Assembly: GCA_037576195.1 (NCBI GenBank)
Contig: CM075102.1
Coordinates: 42,652,745 to 42,716,744 of the forward strand
Source of the DNA: Phytoseiulus persimilis
Lineage: Eukaryota; Arthropoda; Arachnida; Mesostigmata; Phytoseiidae
Reading direction: 5' to 3'
DNA: 64,000 nt
The notes under the pieces are model-generated. The model had not been told where the DNA came from and made no database searches. It saw only the letters and a program-made list of their open reading frames with translations. Below are positions 1 through 12,135 of this stretch, piece by piece. The position numbers and the translations under genes were made by a program. Numbering within the stretch: the first letter of the stretch is position 1; every line of letters starts with the position of its first letter.

Positions 1-3000
1 CTCAGCGATTGGAGTATTGATCGGAGGGAATCGATGGAGAAAAGTTTGAAAACGCCATCCGGACGATAACCGGGAAGAATTCAGAGAGATCGGATGTGCG
101 CAAATTATCCATTCAGCTCTAAGTTGTCGAGACTCGAGAATTTTCCGTGACAGGAAATTCATGGACGTCACATTGAACAACGCACGCGAGCTGCTTTCCG
201 GAGTTTGTTGTCTGACACCACTGACCCACTCCTCTCCTGGCAGCTCGCTCGTTTCAATTGTAGGCTTCCCCCAAGGTCGTCCGACGTCACCGAGCGTCGC
301 AAGATCGCTTCGAACAACAGCCGCGACGTATCCAACGACCGCCACATCAGCGACGGCGCCAATCGCTCGACCAACTGCGCAATGAGCTTGTTTTTCGCGT
401 CGAGCAGTTCCCTAACACATCGAATTTTGACACTGTGAATTTTGAGTTTTTTCCTCAATTGAGCGTACGGGAAGAGTAACCGCTCAGTGATACCCAAGTA
501 TTGACAGTTTCGGAAACGGAACTCATTGTCATCTGCGCACATTCTTGCAAATTCGCACTCCCGACCCCTCACATGACATGCTCGACGAGAGCTGTGACCC
601 CACAAGAAATTGTCATTCCCGAGTTCTCAAAAGTATTCGAGCGTTTCATCAGTCAGAATCAACTCGATCCAAGCTGAGAGCTTCGACTGCTCCGTTTGAG
701 CGTGGGCTCTTTGCCCTTGTAATCTGTACAATCGGAAGGTCGGGACATGACACGCAAACTCCATCAACTCGAAAGTCCAGAGCTCAGCGAACGACTCCGG
801 AGCAAAATCGGATGGGGTGCGATCGTCGGAGAAACCACGTTGGTAGGTCTCCGTTGAACCTGTTTACCAGGCTGTTTTCCAGCCAGACATTCAACGGATG
901 ACGAGTCTTAGCCAGAGGCGCAGGGGATGCCCTTGTGACGTCGAGTCGGTGTGCCTACCTTTGTTTGTGAAGTGGCGTCGGCAAAATAACTGACTCGGCG
1001 AAAACATTCACCGCGGAGAGAGGGACGCCGAACAATCGTAGAATTTTCTCGAGACATCTCGGTCCACTTTCCACTCTTCGGAAGCTAATCTAAGGCCCGT
1101 CCTAGGGTTCCATTCGCCCCTCAGCTCGCTTCTGCCGATGGCATGGGGAACAGACGGATTTCGCTCATTTCGAGCACGGTGATTGCAAGCGAAGGGTCGG
1201 TTCTCTCTCGGCGAAGGGAAATCGATCCGCCAATGCCGGGAACTCGAGGCGAACCCCGCTAGGGAGAATACCCCCCGGGGAGCCGTATCCTCGAAAGTTG
1301 TGGATCAGCAGTGCAGGGAATCCACGGAAGCCGTGACGTTTCAGTGGCTCAATACCAGGGCGATTGTTTTCGTGCGACGGATCTGCGAGAAATCGGGATT
1401 CGTGAGGGGGAACAGAATCGAGACAGAAAAGTCCAGTCTGGGAAAGATCCGTATGTTTGAGGCGGCAGGAGGAATGACGATCAAGGCCCATCTGGCGATC
1501 GAACGCTCGAGGGACAAACGGGCCGACCGATGACTCGTGTTTGCAGTCACGCACAGAAAACTCAAGCTCGGCAGACATAAAGACGTAGCCCCACGTCCTC
1601 GAAAAGACTTCCGCGGGAACCAACTTCGCAGAAACCCATTCCGCCGAAGACTTCCCCTTCCCTCGTCGCAAACTAGCTTGGCGGGGAGCGCCTCTTTTTG
1701 ACCTGGGCGCGCTTGATCGGATGTCCGCAGTCAAAGCCGTGCATTCTCGATCAGTTGCCGCTGATTGTTCTTGTTGATTGAGCGCGACGCTATCCTAATG
1801 GGCATCGCAGAGTTCCTGCACCCCTGTCGGAAGTTGACTCAAAAACCTTGGGGTTAGAAGGGCCTTTTCCTCCAAGGCAGTTGGTAGACCACACCCGGGA
1901 GTTCATGATTGTTGGCCGATAGCTCCGAGGGAGCTTCCCTAAAAATGACGCGCAGGTGGTCATCTTATGCGTTGCCGCCGAATCAAGCTCCGACAGGGAA
2001 AACAAAGATTTAAGGCGGAGGTTGTTTCTCCGAAAGGTGTGTCAGTGGAGTCAGCGTCTGCGAAATGGATTTCTGCGAACTGGCTCTTGAGGAAGCGTGG
2101 TATAACCGACAGCGATCCTACCCGATCAGCTTGATGAACTCTGATGGACTGATTCTGAAGGAGGTTAGCATGGTCGGTGCAGAAATGCTGTTTGCTCCCG
2201 CGAAACAATTCTCTCTGCCTCCCTAATCAAGCTTCCAGGGTTCGAGATGGACTTGCGTCGTGGTCGACACTCTCTTCCACTGGGAGTTCCGATCCAGGTC
2301 TGGACGCTACACGTATCGGATTCTCGGACGCAAATGGTGCGAATGAATAGGACGGATTGACTGACATGTACATGAAAGAACAAATCACGTCGACGAAATC
2401 GGTCGAACGAACCAACGGAGCTTCCAAGTTCTGTTCTGCTTCGACGGTGGCGGCTCCAGCATTGCCATCAAAATATAGGAAGAACTCTTCATGAGTCGAA
2501 TTTCGTGCGAGCCCGTTTCCATTGTAGTTCTTTTTTCACCACAGCTAAAGCATTTCTTGAGTTGTGTGAACCACTTTCACGCTCTAGCAAGCCGCCATTC
2601 AGATTTCGTTCGTAATAGAAACCGTGCATCAATGGGGTGGCCGCGACTGGCTCAGCAAAGCAGAGAGGCAACATGGTCGTCTGTTGTGGAAATCGTTCAC
2701 AAGCGTCAAGCTTCAGACGACACTGAATAGTCGCAGTAATACGCTGCCGCCGGGAATCGGAACCGACAACACCAACAACGGAGTGAGCTGTTCCGAAACT
2801 GAGTGTGTTAAAATCCTCCCGAGCCAATAGTAGACGATGCCTACGACCACAGTGCCAACTTCTAATGCGCAGACGATGAATACATCAGCGATCCCTCCGT
2901 ACGGTGTCTCAGCTCTGTGCTCCACGATAGGCCCGAGACACAGAGTTCGTCACGACCAGAACACATTCTCGTCGTAAGTTCGGGGAGCTACCCGCTAGTA

Positions 3001-3692
3001 GCTATTTGGTCGTCAAGGAGCCCGAGTTCTGAGATTCGATGTTGTTGTCTTGGGTGTCATCTGTGACGCTATCAATGTCGTTGTCGACGGTTGTTTTAGG
3101 AATCGGTTGAGCAACGTATCAAAGGTAGAGACTCAAACAGCGAGCGATTGGGGATCGGGACCGACATTACGGATGAGCCGATTAGGAGGCATCTCTGGAG
3201 TTTGAACTGCTTGATCCTGTTCTGTAGTTCGAAGAGGGGCTGCTGTTACCAAGACACAAGTGAGGGAACTCTCGGTGCAGAGAGAGACGCGTGTCTCCTC
3301 GGCTCCTTCCGAACTGCCACAGAGTTCTCACATGATTGACATTCAAGCGGCTGGAGTTGTCTGCTCCTTCCCATTTTCGGCGTGGGGTCGATGAAGTACG
3401 CCCCACGATATCTCACCGGATAATGAAGAAGCACTCACTTAGCGAGACCCAGAAAACGCGGGTGGTATCTGTCGATGGGAGATGTGTACACGACCAAGCT
3501 TTGTCCTACGTATTTTTGCGAGTCCGGAACGACAATGATGATGACCGCGACGGTGGCGTGGTGATCATCAAACAAATGACTCAGTTGACTCGAAACGGCA
3601 TCGATACATTATTACCGACTGTCAGCAGCGTTCTTCTGTACTGGTCGATTGGGACCCTCGGAGACAGCTCGCTCCGTCCTATAAAGAATTTA
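1..3692. other. No supported gene (1-3692)
   Basis: Nothing recognisable. Short frames exist on both strands, for example a 116-residue frame on plus at 1183-1533, but it lies in a purine-rich stretch where neighbouring frames look equally open. A scattered AAAG-GTAGGC donor-like site on minus near 956 has no convincing exon behind it. I read this as intergenic or intronic DNA. Confidence 0.4.
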
Positions 3693-4046
3693 TCAAAGAG
3701 ATAAACTTGGGTTAGTTGGGGACGACGACGGGGCTCCGACAAGACAGAGTTCACCATCCAGCCGGAAACGTGGACCTCCGACTCCGTACAGCAAGACGAA
3801 TCGGGAGCCTGGGGCAGCTGAATTGTTGGTCGGCGCACTCTGTCTTTCGGGTGAAATGCGAGGCTCTTGGGCGAATCCATAAATCAGAACATTCAAATCA
3901 TCCTCCCATTTCGCCACGTACGCTTTCGGAGTGGGTGGTTGAAGTGCTGGGAATAAAAGCGCGAGGTTCCCACCGAAAACCGAAGTGTCGGTGGAATCCA
4001 TCTGCATAAGGCAGCGGTGTAGCTCTGTGGTGAGTGAGCTTTGCAT
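3693..4046 (-). CDS. Candidate small protein, unknown function (117 aa)
   Basis: The product is not recognised. The start chosen is the first in-frame ATG (4046-4044), giving 117 residues. The same frame stays open upstream almost to a TATA-like element at 4201-4209, so a promoter, leader and coding order is possible. Composition is balanced, with aspartate, glutamate, glycine, alanine and valine spread along it, unlike the arginine/serine-rich chance frames nearby. There is no signal peptide and no membrane segment. The carboxyl end is glycine-rich, then serine/proline-rich. One short out-of-frame upstream ATG precedes the start. It could equally be a chance frame or an exon of a larger gene; no strong splice sites bound it. 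Confidence 0.3.
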   Translation of the reverse strand: MQSSLTTELHRCLMQMDSTDTSVFGGNLALLFPALQPPTPKAYVAKWEDDLNVLIYGFAQEPRISPERQSAPTNNSAAPGSRFVLLYGVGGPRFRLDGELCLVGAPSSSPTNPSLSL

Positions 4047-4200
4047 ATTAGCGGGTGGGAAAAATTGAGGGAAAACGGTTATGCCTTCATGTTTCGAACC
4101 GTCCTCCGGACGTTGGGCTCCTGCTACTGATGACCGCTGCAGGCTCTTCGCGTTCCTCAATGAAGCCACGGACAGAGCAGTTGTCAGATGAAATCGTCGA

Positions 4201-4209
4201 TTTTATATA
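4201..4209 (-). promoter_or_regulatory. TATA-like element upstream of the 3.7-4.0 kb frame
   Basis: On minus the sequence reads TATATAAAA about 155 bases upstream of the candidate ATG at 4046. A TATA box in arthropods normally sits about 30 bases before the start site, which would leave a leader of roughly 120 bases. Only the sequence match is seen; promoter use is inferred. Confidence 0.25.
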
Positions 4210-4564
4210 CGATGAGACGAAATACGCGGCTCGGTCGCGGCCGCGAACCGTACGAGGACCAAGAGCTCAGTTCAGAGGAAGAATCTCAAGGCTACCAAAC
4301 CTGGGTCGTCTTGAAAAGGACACCCGCACGTGATTCTTTCCTGTTGCTGCTCTAAAGAGCCACATGGCTCGGAATTCGATCAGAAAGCTTCCTCTCAACT
4401 CTGTTTGCGCGTAGACTGCATGAGCACTACGCACAGCTCGATCGATTAGACATGGGGGACGCCTGTTATTAGAGAATGTGAGTCAGGCAGAAGCTTTATG
4501 TATTTGAAACATTTGAGCAAACGCATGTAAGTACAAAGCTCTGTGAGTGACTGGGCAAATCACG

Positions 4565-4837
4565 ATGCTGTTCGCGTTCGAAGCCGCAAGTAAAACAGCT
4601 GAATCGGGAAACGATCAAGAGAGAAATGTCTGGGAATCGATTCCTTCGGCTAATGAGGCTCGGTCAGACGCGTTGCAGAAAGTTCGACGAAACGAGGGAA
4701 ACCGACGATGGATGAGAGCTCTCGATCCTTCCCTCAGTACCTGGCTCGACAATCGGCTAGTACTCTCGTCGCGCGGACTCGTCTCCTGGGACGGAAAGGT
4801 TGTTAACGACGCTGGCAGTGCCTCGACAAATAAATAA
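4565..4837 (+). CDS. Candidate small protein, unknown function (90 aa)
   Basis: The product is not recognised. The frame opens with ATG at 4565, reads MLFAFEAASKTAESG at the amino end and stops at TAA. About one third of codons start with G, against about one quarter expected by chance, and composition is balanced. The middle is polar and helix-prone; the end is asparagine/serine-rich. There is no signal peptide or transmembrane stretch. A GTGAGT word lies just before the ATG, so the ATG could sit inside an intron of something else. It is short enough to arise by chance. Confidence 0.25.
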   Translation: MLFAFEAASKTAESGNDQERNVWESIPSANEARSDALQKVRRNEGNRRWMRALDPSLSTWLDNRLVLSSRGLVSWDGKVVNDAGSASTNK

Positions 4838-6979
4838 CGGACCTACGATATTGGTCATTACGGGGACTCCCGCGCGCAAAGCGTATTTTAACGAGCGAAC
4901 TTGGCAGGTTGTGAGCAACCAGGACCGCGCATTGATGACTCATTCCCCGTAGTGGCTGAACGCCACTCGTCGTCTGGCAGACTGCTAGGTGCTTCTATGT
5001 AGCTCGGCTGGCAACTCGTTCGCCTCATTGTGGTTCGAGTCGAGTCACCTTTTCCGCGGCGTGCGCTCTTCCAGACAATTGTTCGCGTGGCTTGAATAGC
5101 CTCCGCATCCAGGAGTAGAATCAAGTCGTGGGACAGAATGTCTTGTCAAATAGTATCGTTCGTGTGAACTATATAGACTAGGAACTATCTATTCGGAGCG
5201 GCTGGCGGATCGGACAGCGGGCAGGCGGACGGACAAGGGATCCGTGAGATGAGTGGCTATTATACTCAGGATGAAAAAGAAGGAGCATTAGGTGCGTGAG
5301 ACTCGTTTGAACGCCCTTGAATCTTTCAAAGCCGAGCAACAGGCCCCTAGGACGTCATCAGGGCGCCGTGCTCACGGCTCACCCAACTCGTCCTGGACCT
5401 CCTTTCGACTCCGTGTCAGGCGCTGTCTTATCAAGTAAGAGGGATGCGGAAACTGACTATCGCCACATCAGCGACGAGCGATCATTGAAGTGCGATGCCA
5501 CCGAGTGGGACTCGGTACGTGACGTGGCCACTTACTGTCACGCGTTATCTTCGCGTTTCTATTTGTAGCCGGGTTTATAACTTCGTCCGGAACCGAGATA
5601 AGCGAAGCTGCCAACAACTCTGATTGCATCCAATACCGTTTTTAGAAGCTGTGCATGACGTCAGCTAGGTACCTGGCTAGTTGCCGCAGAAGAATCGGCG
5701 CCACGTCTCGCTAACTACCCGGTCGATTCGCGAACGGAGCGAAGAGCGAACCAACGATCTGGTTGATGCCAATCACGGTGTCGCCGATTCACTCTGGGGC
5801 AGAGGAGAGATTGCCGACAGCAGGAGAACTGCTGAACAGGGAAGCAAGACGGAGACACTATTTCTGGACCGGAATCAAGAAGTTGTTGCGTATCCACTCG
5901 ATTCCGCTACGACTTGATGTCAACGGAGAGAACCAGAAAAAGTTCAAGAACCAGCGACAAGTTTAAGACGCTGCTAGTTAGCGGGCCGACTTCCGGAGCA
6001 ATACATCTTCTGTTGGCGCGTCGGGCGCTCGGTAGAAGGCAACGAAACGTCCCGCCAGAAGGACGGAAGAGAGTCATCCCGCGCAATTTTGGAAGACCTC
6101 GCGGTGCTTTTCGAACTTCTGTATTCCGCGGACTGAGGAAACGAGGAGAACGGTAACCGGGAGGGAAGTTGTCGAATTCTCACCGCCCAGCATCGAGCGG
6201 GGCCCCGCATAATTATTCACAGCAGTGAGCTGGACATCTTGAAACTTTCAACTCTCGTGGGACAAAAGCGGCGGCAGTCGGAGTTCGATAATTGCTCCCC
6301 ATGGCCTCGAGGCTCAACGGCACTCCGCAATTTCGCCGGCGTCCCCGGTAGGCGCTGACATAGCTAATTCGAGAATTCGTGTATGTAGACGCTCGTCCCG
6401 AGCCGCGGCGGGCCAGAGGACTCGGAAAACGTTCAAGATCGTCGGCAGTCTTTGTGGTACCGGCTCTGGGCCTTCGAGGATCACAGGCAACGGTTTTCGC
6501 AACCAAATGGAAGTCCAGTTCAGAACTCAGCAGGACGGGAAGAGATTCAGGTCCCTGTTACTCGAATCCGTCCTGACGAGGTGGATGAGTCCACTCGGAA
6601 GGTGTAAAGAATCTGATGTGAGTGCTGCTTCTAGTCATATATTTGCATTTGGCTGAGTGGGTTGGTGTCGTTGGGCTCGCGCGGCCCGAAAACGTTCGCA
6701 TCTACTGCTCGCCATTTTGCTTTTAGCACGGACGTGAGGAATTGACGACTGACTCTATTTTTAGACGCACATCGCCCTTTTTTTATTTCATTCGGTGCCG
6801 TGTCAGACACCGACGGCGAAAGTCTCGATGTCGACTCGCCCGCCGCCGCCCTCTTGCCAGCCTGCTAGGCCCCGACGCGGCACCTCGCGTTGTCACGGAA
6901 GACCGGCCCTTTTTCGTCGTCACACTTTGATTTTGGAGGGTTGAGAGCCGGCGCCCGATCTTTCAACTGCTGTTTCGGG
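4838..6979. other. No supported gene; one GC-rich degenerate repeat patch
   Basis: Apart from the four-base-period patch at 5195-5236 nothing stands out. A 78-residue plus frame at 5681-5917 has an acidic, protein-like composition but lacks an ATG and splice signals. An ACTATATAG word at 5168-5176 is a possible TATA element with no gene behind it. Confidence 0.35.
5195..5236 (+). repeat. Degenerate four-base-period GC patch
   Basis: Reads as successive four-base units of the types GGCN, GGAN and GCGG. It contains a 21-base word at 5215-5235 that recurs with a single mismatch at 23975-23995. This is one member of the dispersed set described under findings. It is probably a slippage-derived cryptic simple sequence. 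Confidence 0.6.
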
Positions 6980-7360
6980 ATGACTTGGCGTACATCACGC
7001 GTGGAAACATTTGTTTCAGCTTTTTCCTCCGTTCGTTCATCCGCGTACCTTGAGAAGGACGTTCCGCATGAAGAGCTTTCGAGAGCGATTGCCGAGCTCT
7101 GGATGAAGCGAAGCCGGGCGGGGGAGGTGCTGCAAAAAGATTCATACATTGTTATTCATCTTCTCACTGCCCCCGGAACCACCGACTGCTGCGTCTCGCG
7201 GCAGGGCCAGCGCGTCTCACGCAGGGATTTCCACACGGCTCTCGCTGAAACCAGTTTCCAGCAGTGTCTAAGCACCAGATCCCGACGTTTTGAAAGGCCC
7301 GACTCGGACGAGTTGAGGAGTGAATCCATTGTGGTGCTCCAGCTCCTTCGAAGCCTTTGA
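6980..7360 (+). CDS. Candidate protein, unknown function (126 aa)
   Basis: The product is not recognised. The start taken is ATG at 6980. The frame remains open upstream to about 6890, so the ATG is not forced by a nearby stop. Residues 30-70 form a charged helix-prone segment (EKDVPHEELSRAIAELWMKR) followed by a hydrophobic beta-like stretch, and the tail is rich in charged residues ending LQLLRSL. No signal peptide. Two pyrimidine-rich tracts ending in AG lie at about 7012 and 7050, so the true unit might instead be an exon beginning there. Codons beginning with G are only slightly enriched. Confidence 0.3.
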   Translation: MTWRTSRVETFVSAFSSVRSSAYLEKDVPHEELSRAIAELWMKRSRAGEVLQKDSYIVIHLLTAPGTTDCCVSRQGQRVSRRDFHTALAETSFQQCLSTRSRRFERPDSDELRSESIVVLQLLRSL

Positions 7361-7622
7361 TGTTTTTTGAAAGAATCCATCACGAGGGCTGGCCCGGGCG
7401 ACAGTACCGACAGAGGATTCCTCGCGGATCCGCTGGAGTGTACCAGCCGAGGTCGCGTTTGAATCTTCCGAGAGAAGACGTCGACGTTGAGGATCTTTCG
7501 AAACTTCCTCCTAGAAAATGTCGGTTAGGCGGACACCCGTTCGGCTGCGGTTCGACACATGACCGTGTCTGCGGCATAAATTGTTCGCTTCGCTGGTATT
7601 TCAGGCGTCGCCACCCGTTGAC

Positions 7623-7919
7623 ATGAATCTGCCTCAGAAAGCGACTGTTGACGTTGCCCAAGTGGAAGAACTCGTCGCTGTCTCCGCCGTCGTCGCGGCA
7701 GCGCTGCCGACTTTGCTCTCCACTCGTAGGCGAGCGAGAACACTGCGACCGCAGAGGCCGCTGAGGACTGACATTTCTATTGTCTGTTTACAAACATATT
7801 CAAGCAGGCAGGCAAGCTGGAGGCAGGAGTATACGAACCGGACAGCCTGTCGGGAAAAACTAGTAGCGACTCGCTTCCAGGCGGAACTTGGAGAACGATC
7901 TATAACGCCGTCTCCCTGA
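7623..7919 (+). CDS. Candidate small protein with a hydrophobic segment (98 aa)
   Basis: The product is not recognised. It opens with ATG at 7623. The first 36 residues are strongly enriched in valine and alanine, with half of the codons starting with G, and include a hydrophobic run (LVAVSAVVAAALPTLL) followed at once by an arginine cluster. That order suggests a single membrane-spanning helix with positive residues on the inner side, or an uncleaved signal anchor. The remainder is less convincing and arginine/serine-rich, so only the first part may be coding. The valine/alanine bias partly reflects a local GTC/GCG-rich stretch. Confidence 0.25.
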   Translation: MNLPQKATVDVAQVEELVAVSAVVAAALPTLLSTRRRARTLRPQRPLRTDISIVCLQTYSSRQASWRQEYTNRTACREKLVATRFQAELGERSITPSP

Positions 7920-9323
7920 AGAATCGCATCTCCGGGAGCCTACAAAACTCCTCATCGAGACGGAAACGCCGGCGCAAAATCATTCAAGGAAGCATCAAAA
8001 CACGCCTGTTGCCATGGAACTACCTTCGCCAGAGGAAGCCTGGGAAACTACCGCCCGACGTGAAAAGCTTGCGATCTCGAGAGATCAGGGGAGAAGTATG
8101 CATTTCGTTGTAGTTCGTTAGACGTTTAGAGACCTCCGAAGCGGCATTTTGACCGAGGTCTTTTTTTCTCCTCGACGCTCCTCAGAGATGATTAAGATTC
8201 ACCGCCTCCATGGCTTATCTCGGAACAGGGGAGATGGGATGTTATTCCAATCCGGACGAGAAAATGGAGCATCTCGTCAATGAATCGGGTGAAACTTCTT
8301 TCTCAACAGATTGATGGGCGAGCCCGTGCAGACCAAAGCCCTCAGGTGTGTCCCATGAAGCCGGTGTCGTATGTGTGTGGGAAGTAGAGTAATATCGCCC
8401 AATTCTAACGACACTGCCGTCGACATCATGACCACGTACAGAGTTTGGGACGGAGGGACGGATCCAACTTCACCAACTTCGGAAGCTCACCATCCGCCGG
8501 CTAGCTTACCTCATGATTTTGTCTCTTCCCGCGATGATCTGCGATGCTTCCCCACTCAAATCATGGAACGCTCTTGTTGCAGACGAGAGCTGCGAATCCG
8601 AACATCCGAACTTCACTCGTTCCCGAATGCGACAGCTCGATACTTGGAAAATGTAAAAAGAGCGCCGCACTCATTATCATCCAAGATGGAAGTCAGTCAG
8701 CTTTGTTCCATGGCCTGACGTTCTACGGAAGGACACAGAACCAGCCAGGCATCTGCTCCGTGGGCTGTTAAGCGATTGTCATTCGACTCGTTGTCGAACG
8801 TGACATAAATTCATGGGGAGCAACGAGTCGACCTCGCCGAAGTGTAGTCAGGCCCTATATTCTCATTGTTTTCCGTCTGTTTGTCGGCAACCGTTAATCA
8901 GGCAGGACTTGATCCACAACTACCGACGGTAGGAGTTTTTGAGTCAGTTGAGCCGGAACTACGACGCACCCAGAGTAGAAAACAGCTGTCGATCATAACT
9001 CGTGCTATCGCATGCAAACCAGATACCAGTCGAACACTCCGAATGCGGAAATTCCGTGAGTGGAGCCAACACCCAGAACGCCCGTCCCGAAGATAGTCTT
9101 GCGACCCGTGTAGAGTTTCGAGAAAGAAGAGGGGAATGTTGTTCCGGACAATGTACGGAACGCTCCGGTCGATAACGAAGATATCGCTTCGGTCGTTTGA
9201 GAGAATAACGCGCCGCATCCGACTTTTCGACAACGAGAGCCTCGCAGTGTTTCTTCGCGCGGCGCTTGCATGGCCGAGGAGCAAGGAGCGGAATAGTCCA
9301 ATCACTAATCAAAGCGTTAATGA
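7920..9323. other. No supported gene; one possible minus exon
   Basis: Mostly unremarkable. On minus, positions 8638-8511 could be an exon: a tract ending TTTTCCAAG serves as acceptor and GAG-GTAAGC as donor at 8510-8505, with one frame open through it. I could not connect it to a neighbour. On plus, 9110-9200 has a short valine/aspartate-rich open frame without an ATG. Confidence 0.25.
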
Positions 9324-9773
9324 TTACAATAGTTTGGACATAATCTCTCTCAAAACGTGCTGTCTTCTCCTTGACCGCCCGCCGCTCGCCCCTTCTGCAC
9401 GGATCATCAGCCGGATGGATAGCGTGGTTGCGAAGGCAACAAATTCGGAGAGGATGAACGTCCGTATACTCTCGTGTACCAGCCCGCGTCGCAAGCGGCC
9501 GCGTACCTCCTGCTCGAGAGGTCGGACGGCTGTGTCCGCCAATTGCGACTACTTGTTCAGATGCGGCGCCGACCGCAGTAGTTCATTTTCCTTCCATTCT
9601 CCAAGCACTCCTCCATCGCTATCGAGTTCCGCCACTGGTACCGGTAACCTGTATCTCGCCGGCCACGCGAACCAGTCAAACCCGTTTCCGATTCGAAGCG
9701 TCTCCAACAACGACCAAATTCGCTCAAGCACAGCGCCGAGCTGAATCGTTCGCAGGCTCTCAGCCTGATTCGC
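9324..9773 (-). pseudogene. Coding-like frame interrupted by one in-frame TAG
   Basis: One minus-strand frame is open for about 450 bases except for a single TAG at 9551-9549. Both halves have an excess of codons starting with G (about 38% and 34%). The first half has an amphipathic start (IQLGAVLERIWSLLETLRIG), a tryptophan-rich middle and an acidic end. The second has a basic helix followed by a hydrophobic stretch (FILSEFVAFATTLSIRLMI). The family is not recognised. Readings: a pseudogene with one nonsense change, the end of one exon abutting another, or chance. A GAG-GTACGC donor-like site occurs in the second half at about 9505. A plus frame of 202 residues also covers the region. Confidence 0.2.
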
Positions 9774-9780
9774 TCACGGC

Positions 9781-9812
9781 GGCGGCGCCGACGGACGGCT
9801 GGCTGGCTGGTT
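9781..9812 (+). repeat. Degenerate GGCT/GACG repeat patch
   Basis: A short run of four-base units (GGCT three times, preceded by GACG and GACG-like units), part of the dispersed four-base-period set. It lies just upstream, on the minus reading, of the interrupted frame at 9.3-9.8 kb. Confidence 0.6.
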
Positions 9813-11841
9813 GTGTGGCCTTACAGACTGTTTGACTCGGTTGCTGTAAACATTGAGCGGAGAGCGCCCACATGACCCGACATCGAACATGAATAATCCA
9901 TTTTATTCCGCTCCCATATTGATTGGACCCCCGTTCGAGTCGTAGGGTCTATTATTCAGATTCGGGATTTTCAAAATTCAGTCAAGGCCTTCTTTCGATT
10001 GCACGCTTCAGTGTTATTCTGCGCACTTCTATCCTGAATCTGTGTATCGAACGCTTCCCACGAGCGTTTGACACTCGTTTCCTGTTCACAACTCCAGAAA
10101 GCAGTAAATAACAGAGAAAAGTCAGATTTTCAGCCAACTCCCTAATTTTAGATTGCTTCCCGATGAATGTCTCGTACGCTGCGCCCCGCGGCGCCAAGGT
10201 GAGGTGCGTGAACAGAAACACGCGTCTCACTTGTCGGGAGGTGCTAGCGGTCTCGTTCGCGAGCTGCTTTTTGAGAATTTATTGAAGCTGCGGCAAAGCC
10301 ACCCGCTCAATTACCGAAGTCGTTATTAATTATCAGGGAGCCAGGGTAGTTTCTGCCGCTTCTGGTTGCGTGGAGATTGGTAAATGATCGCTGTCTGCGC
10401 AGACCTTGAACTGTCGTTGAGCTTCAGCGTGGACATCGTCCCTGGCCGGGCGACGACAGGCTGCCAACCCCTACCTCCTCTTCTTGACAGTCAAACTAAA
10501 CCAAAACCGACTCGTCCGAACGTGGACCCAATCATCACTTCTAAGTGAGCCCCGGCCCTCGACCCATCCGACTTCCTTGTCTAATGAGTCAGGTTATGAT
10601 GGCCGCGAGCAGTGGCCTGCGCGAGGTCCTATCTCCTGTGACCGAGAATGCATCACTCGATGCGCTTCCTCCCCTGAAATTCTGCTGATTCATTCTAATC
10701 ATGCTGGATGGCGAGCTCCGCTCGGTCAATCCTATCAGGACGGCCTTCTTTTATCGGATCCGATCGGGTTGCACCCGAGTCGATCGGAACCTCAAGTCAA
10801 CAGACAGAAGTGGGAGTGCTCGTGGCGTAACTCGAGCTCCCCCAGCGGCGAACCCTGGAGGATGCGGCCGATCCGAGGAGCACCGTCAGTCAGCCCGACC
10901 GAGGAAACTGCACAAAACTGCGAACATCACTCAGGGAGCGCCCTCGCGGCTCCGCCAGAATAAACGAAGTTTGCTCGGAGAGATGCCATTTTTTCTCTTC
11001 CGAAGCCAGTGAGCAGGCAGAAAAAACACCGAGCCCAGTTCAGCATGAAGTATGTGTACCGAATGACGGCGTCGACGATTCGAACGTCACCATCACCAGC
11101 TAGCGAGAATCAACACAGGATTCGTTCTACCAGTCGTTTTCGAACGAGTCTATTCCTGACGCAGCTTGTTACAGGTTTGACGGTCCGTCGATCGATCTCG
11201 CTCGCTCGTTGAGTAACTACGGTAGTTGCGACTGAGATGGCGGTTCCCGGCCAGCCAGGGAGGCGATACTGAGACAAAGTTGCCGTGTTTGCTAACTGTG
11301 CTGGAATGAAATCCTCCCGATAATGCCTAACGAACCGTCGTGCGGTCCCGTCGTCCATGTATCGGATGAGACAGCCCACGTGAACAACGATCGATAGCAG
11401 GAACTGATTACGAGGACAGCAGCGAGCTGAGCTGAAAAACTGTACCTCAGCAAGGGGAACAACGGATCTGATCCGGGTATGCATCTCGTTCGGGGGCGCA
11501 AAAGACCACTCAGAGGGCTCTGTTCCTCTCCCAACCCGCCAGCGAGCCGTGGGAGGTGGCGGGACCGGATTACTATTGGTTTTGCACTAATGGTAAAATC
11601 AGTCGATTCCTACGCCCGAAGAGTCCCTGGAAGTCACTTCGAGCCGGAGAACATCGGCCTGGGTTCCCGTGCTGTAGTTTCATAAAATCTCTGTGAAATC
11701 CATTGGAAACGCGGACCCCGATCGGCTAAGGCGGCATTCCTTCGATGGTCGGATCGGCGAGTTTCGGTCGCGATCTGTGGTGGCGATCATCGAGATCCAT
11801 GAGCCGGAGGCAGATCGCGAGGACATGGACGTCGATATGGG
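9813..11841. other. No supported gene
   Basis: Only chance-like frames, for example 159 residues on plus at 10484-10963, rich in serine, proline and arginine. A plus frame at about 11678-11851 without ATG is acidic and ends just before the next candidate in a different frame. TTATTAATTA near 10322 is a homeodomain-type word but stands alone. Confidence 0.35.
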
Positions 11842-12135
11842 TTGGAGCGTTTGAAGGAATCGGATCGATACACTCGTTGCGACTTCCACGCAAACGAGTG
11901 GGAGCTCGATGTTGACAGGCGCGCTGTCACGCAGCTGCTGAATCATGGACAGAAATCACTCAATGGGGCTTGGAATCGAATCGGTCGTGATATTTTCCCT
12001 CGCGAAACGATCTTCGTTTCCGTTTCCATGATCGCAGAGATTGGATACCGGGCGGCGAATCTGCGCCACGAAGCCTCCGCAAACGGCCGCCTGGCGGCGC
12101 CAGCGGTCGCGTCGGCGACATTTCCGAAGGCCTAA
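11842..12135 (+). CDS. Candidate exon, unknown function (about 97 codons)
   Basis: The product is not recognised. The frame is open from upstream of 11842 and stops at TAA at 12135; the first in-frame ATG is late, so this would be a carboxyl-terminal exon rather than a whole gene. About 37% of codons start with G, one of the higher values seen, and composition is balanced: charged first third, aromatic middle, alanine-rich end. Just upstream, an acidic frame in a different register stops with TGA inside the beginning of this one. A frameshift or an unrecognised intron near 11835 could join them. The minus strand also carries an 88-residue frame here. Confidence 0.3.
   Translation: MERLKESDRYTRCDFHANEWELDVDRRAVTQLLNHGQKSLNGAWNRIGRDIFPRETIFVSVSMIAEIGYRAANLRHEASANGRLAAPAVASATFPKA

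Noticed and set aside
1165..1734. 189-codon minus frame opposite a 116-codon plus frame
   Set aside because: The region is purine-rich on plus, so several frames on both strands stay open. No frame-specific signal or splice support.
10484..10963. 159-codon plus frame
   Set aside because: Serine/proline/arginine-rich with only 25% G-starting codons, no ATG and no splice sites.
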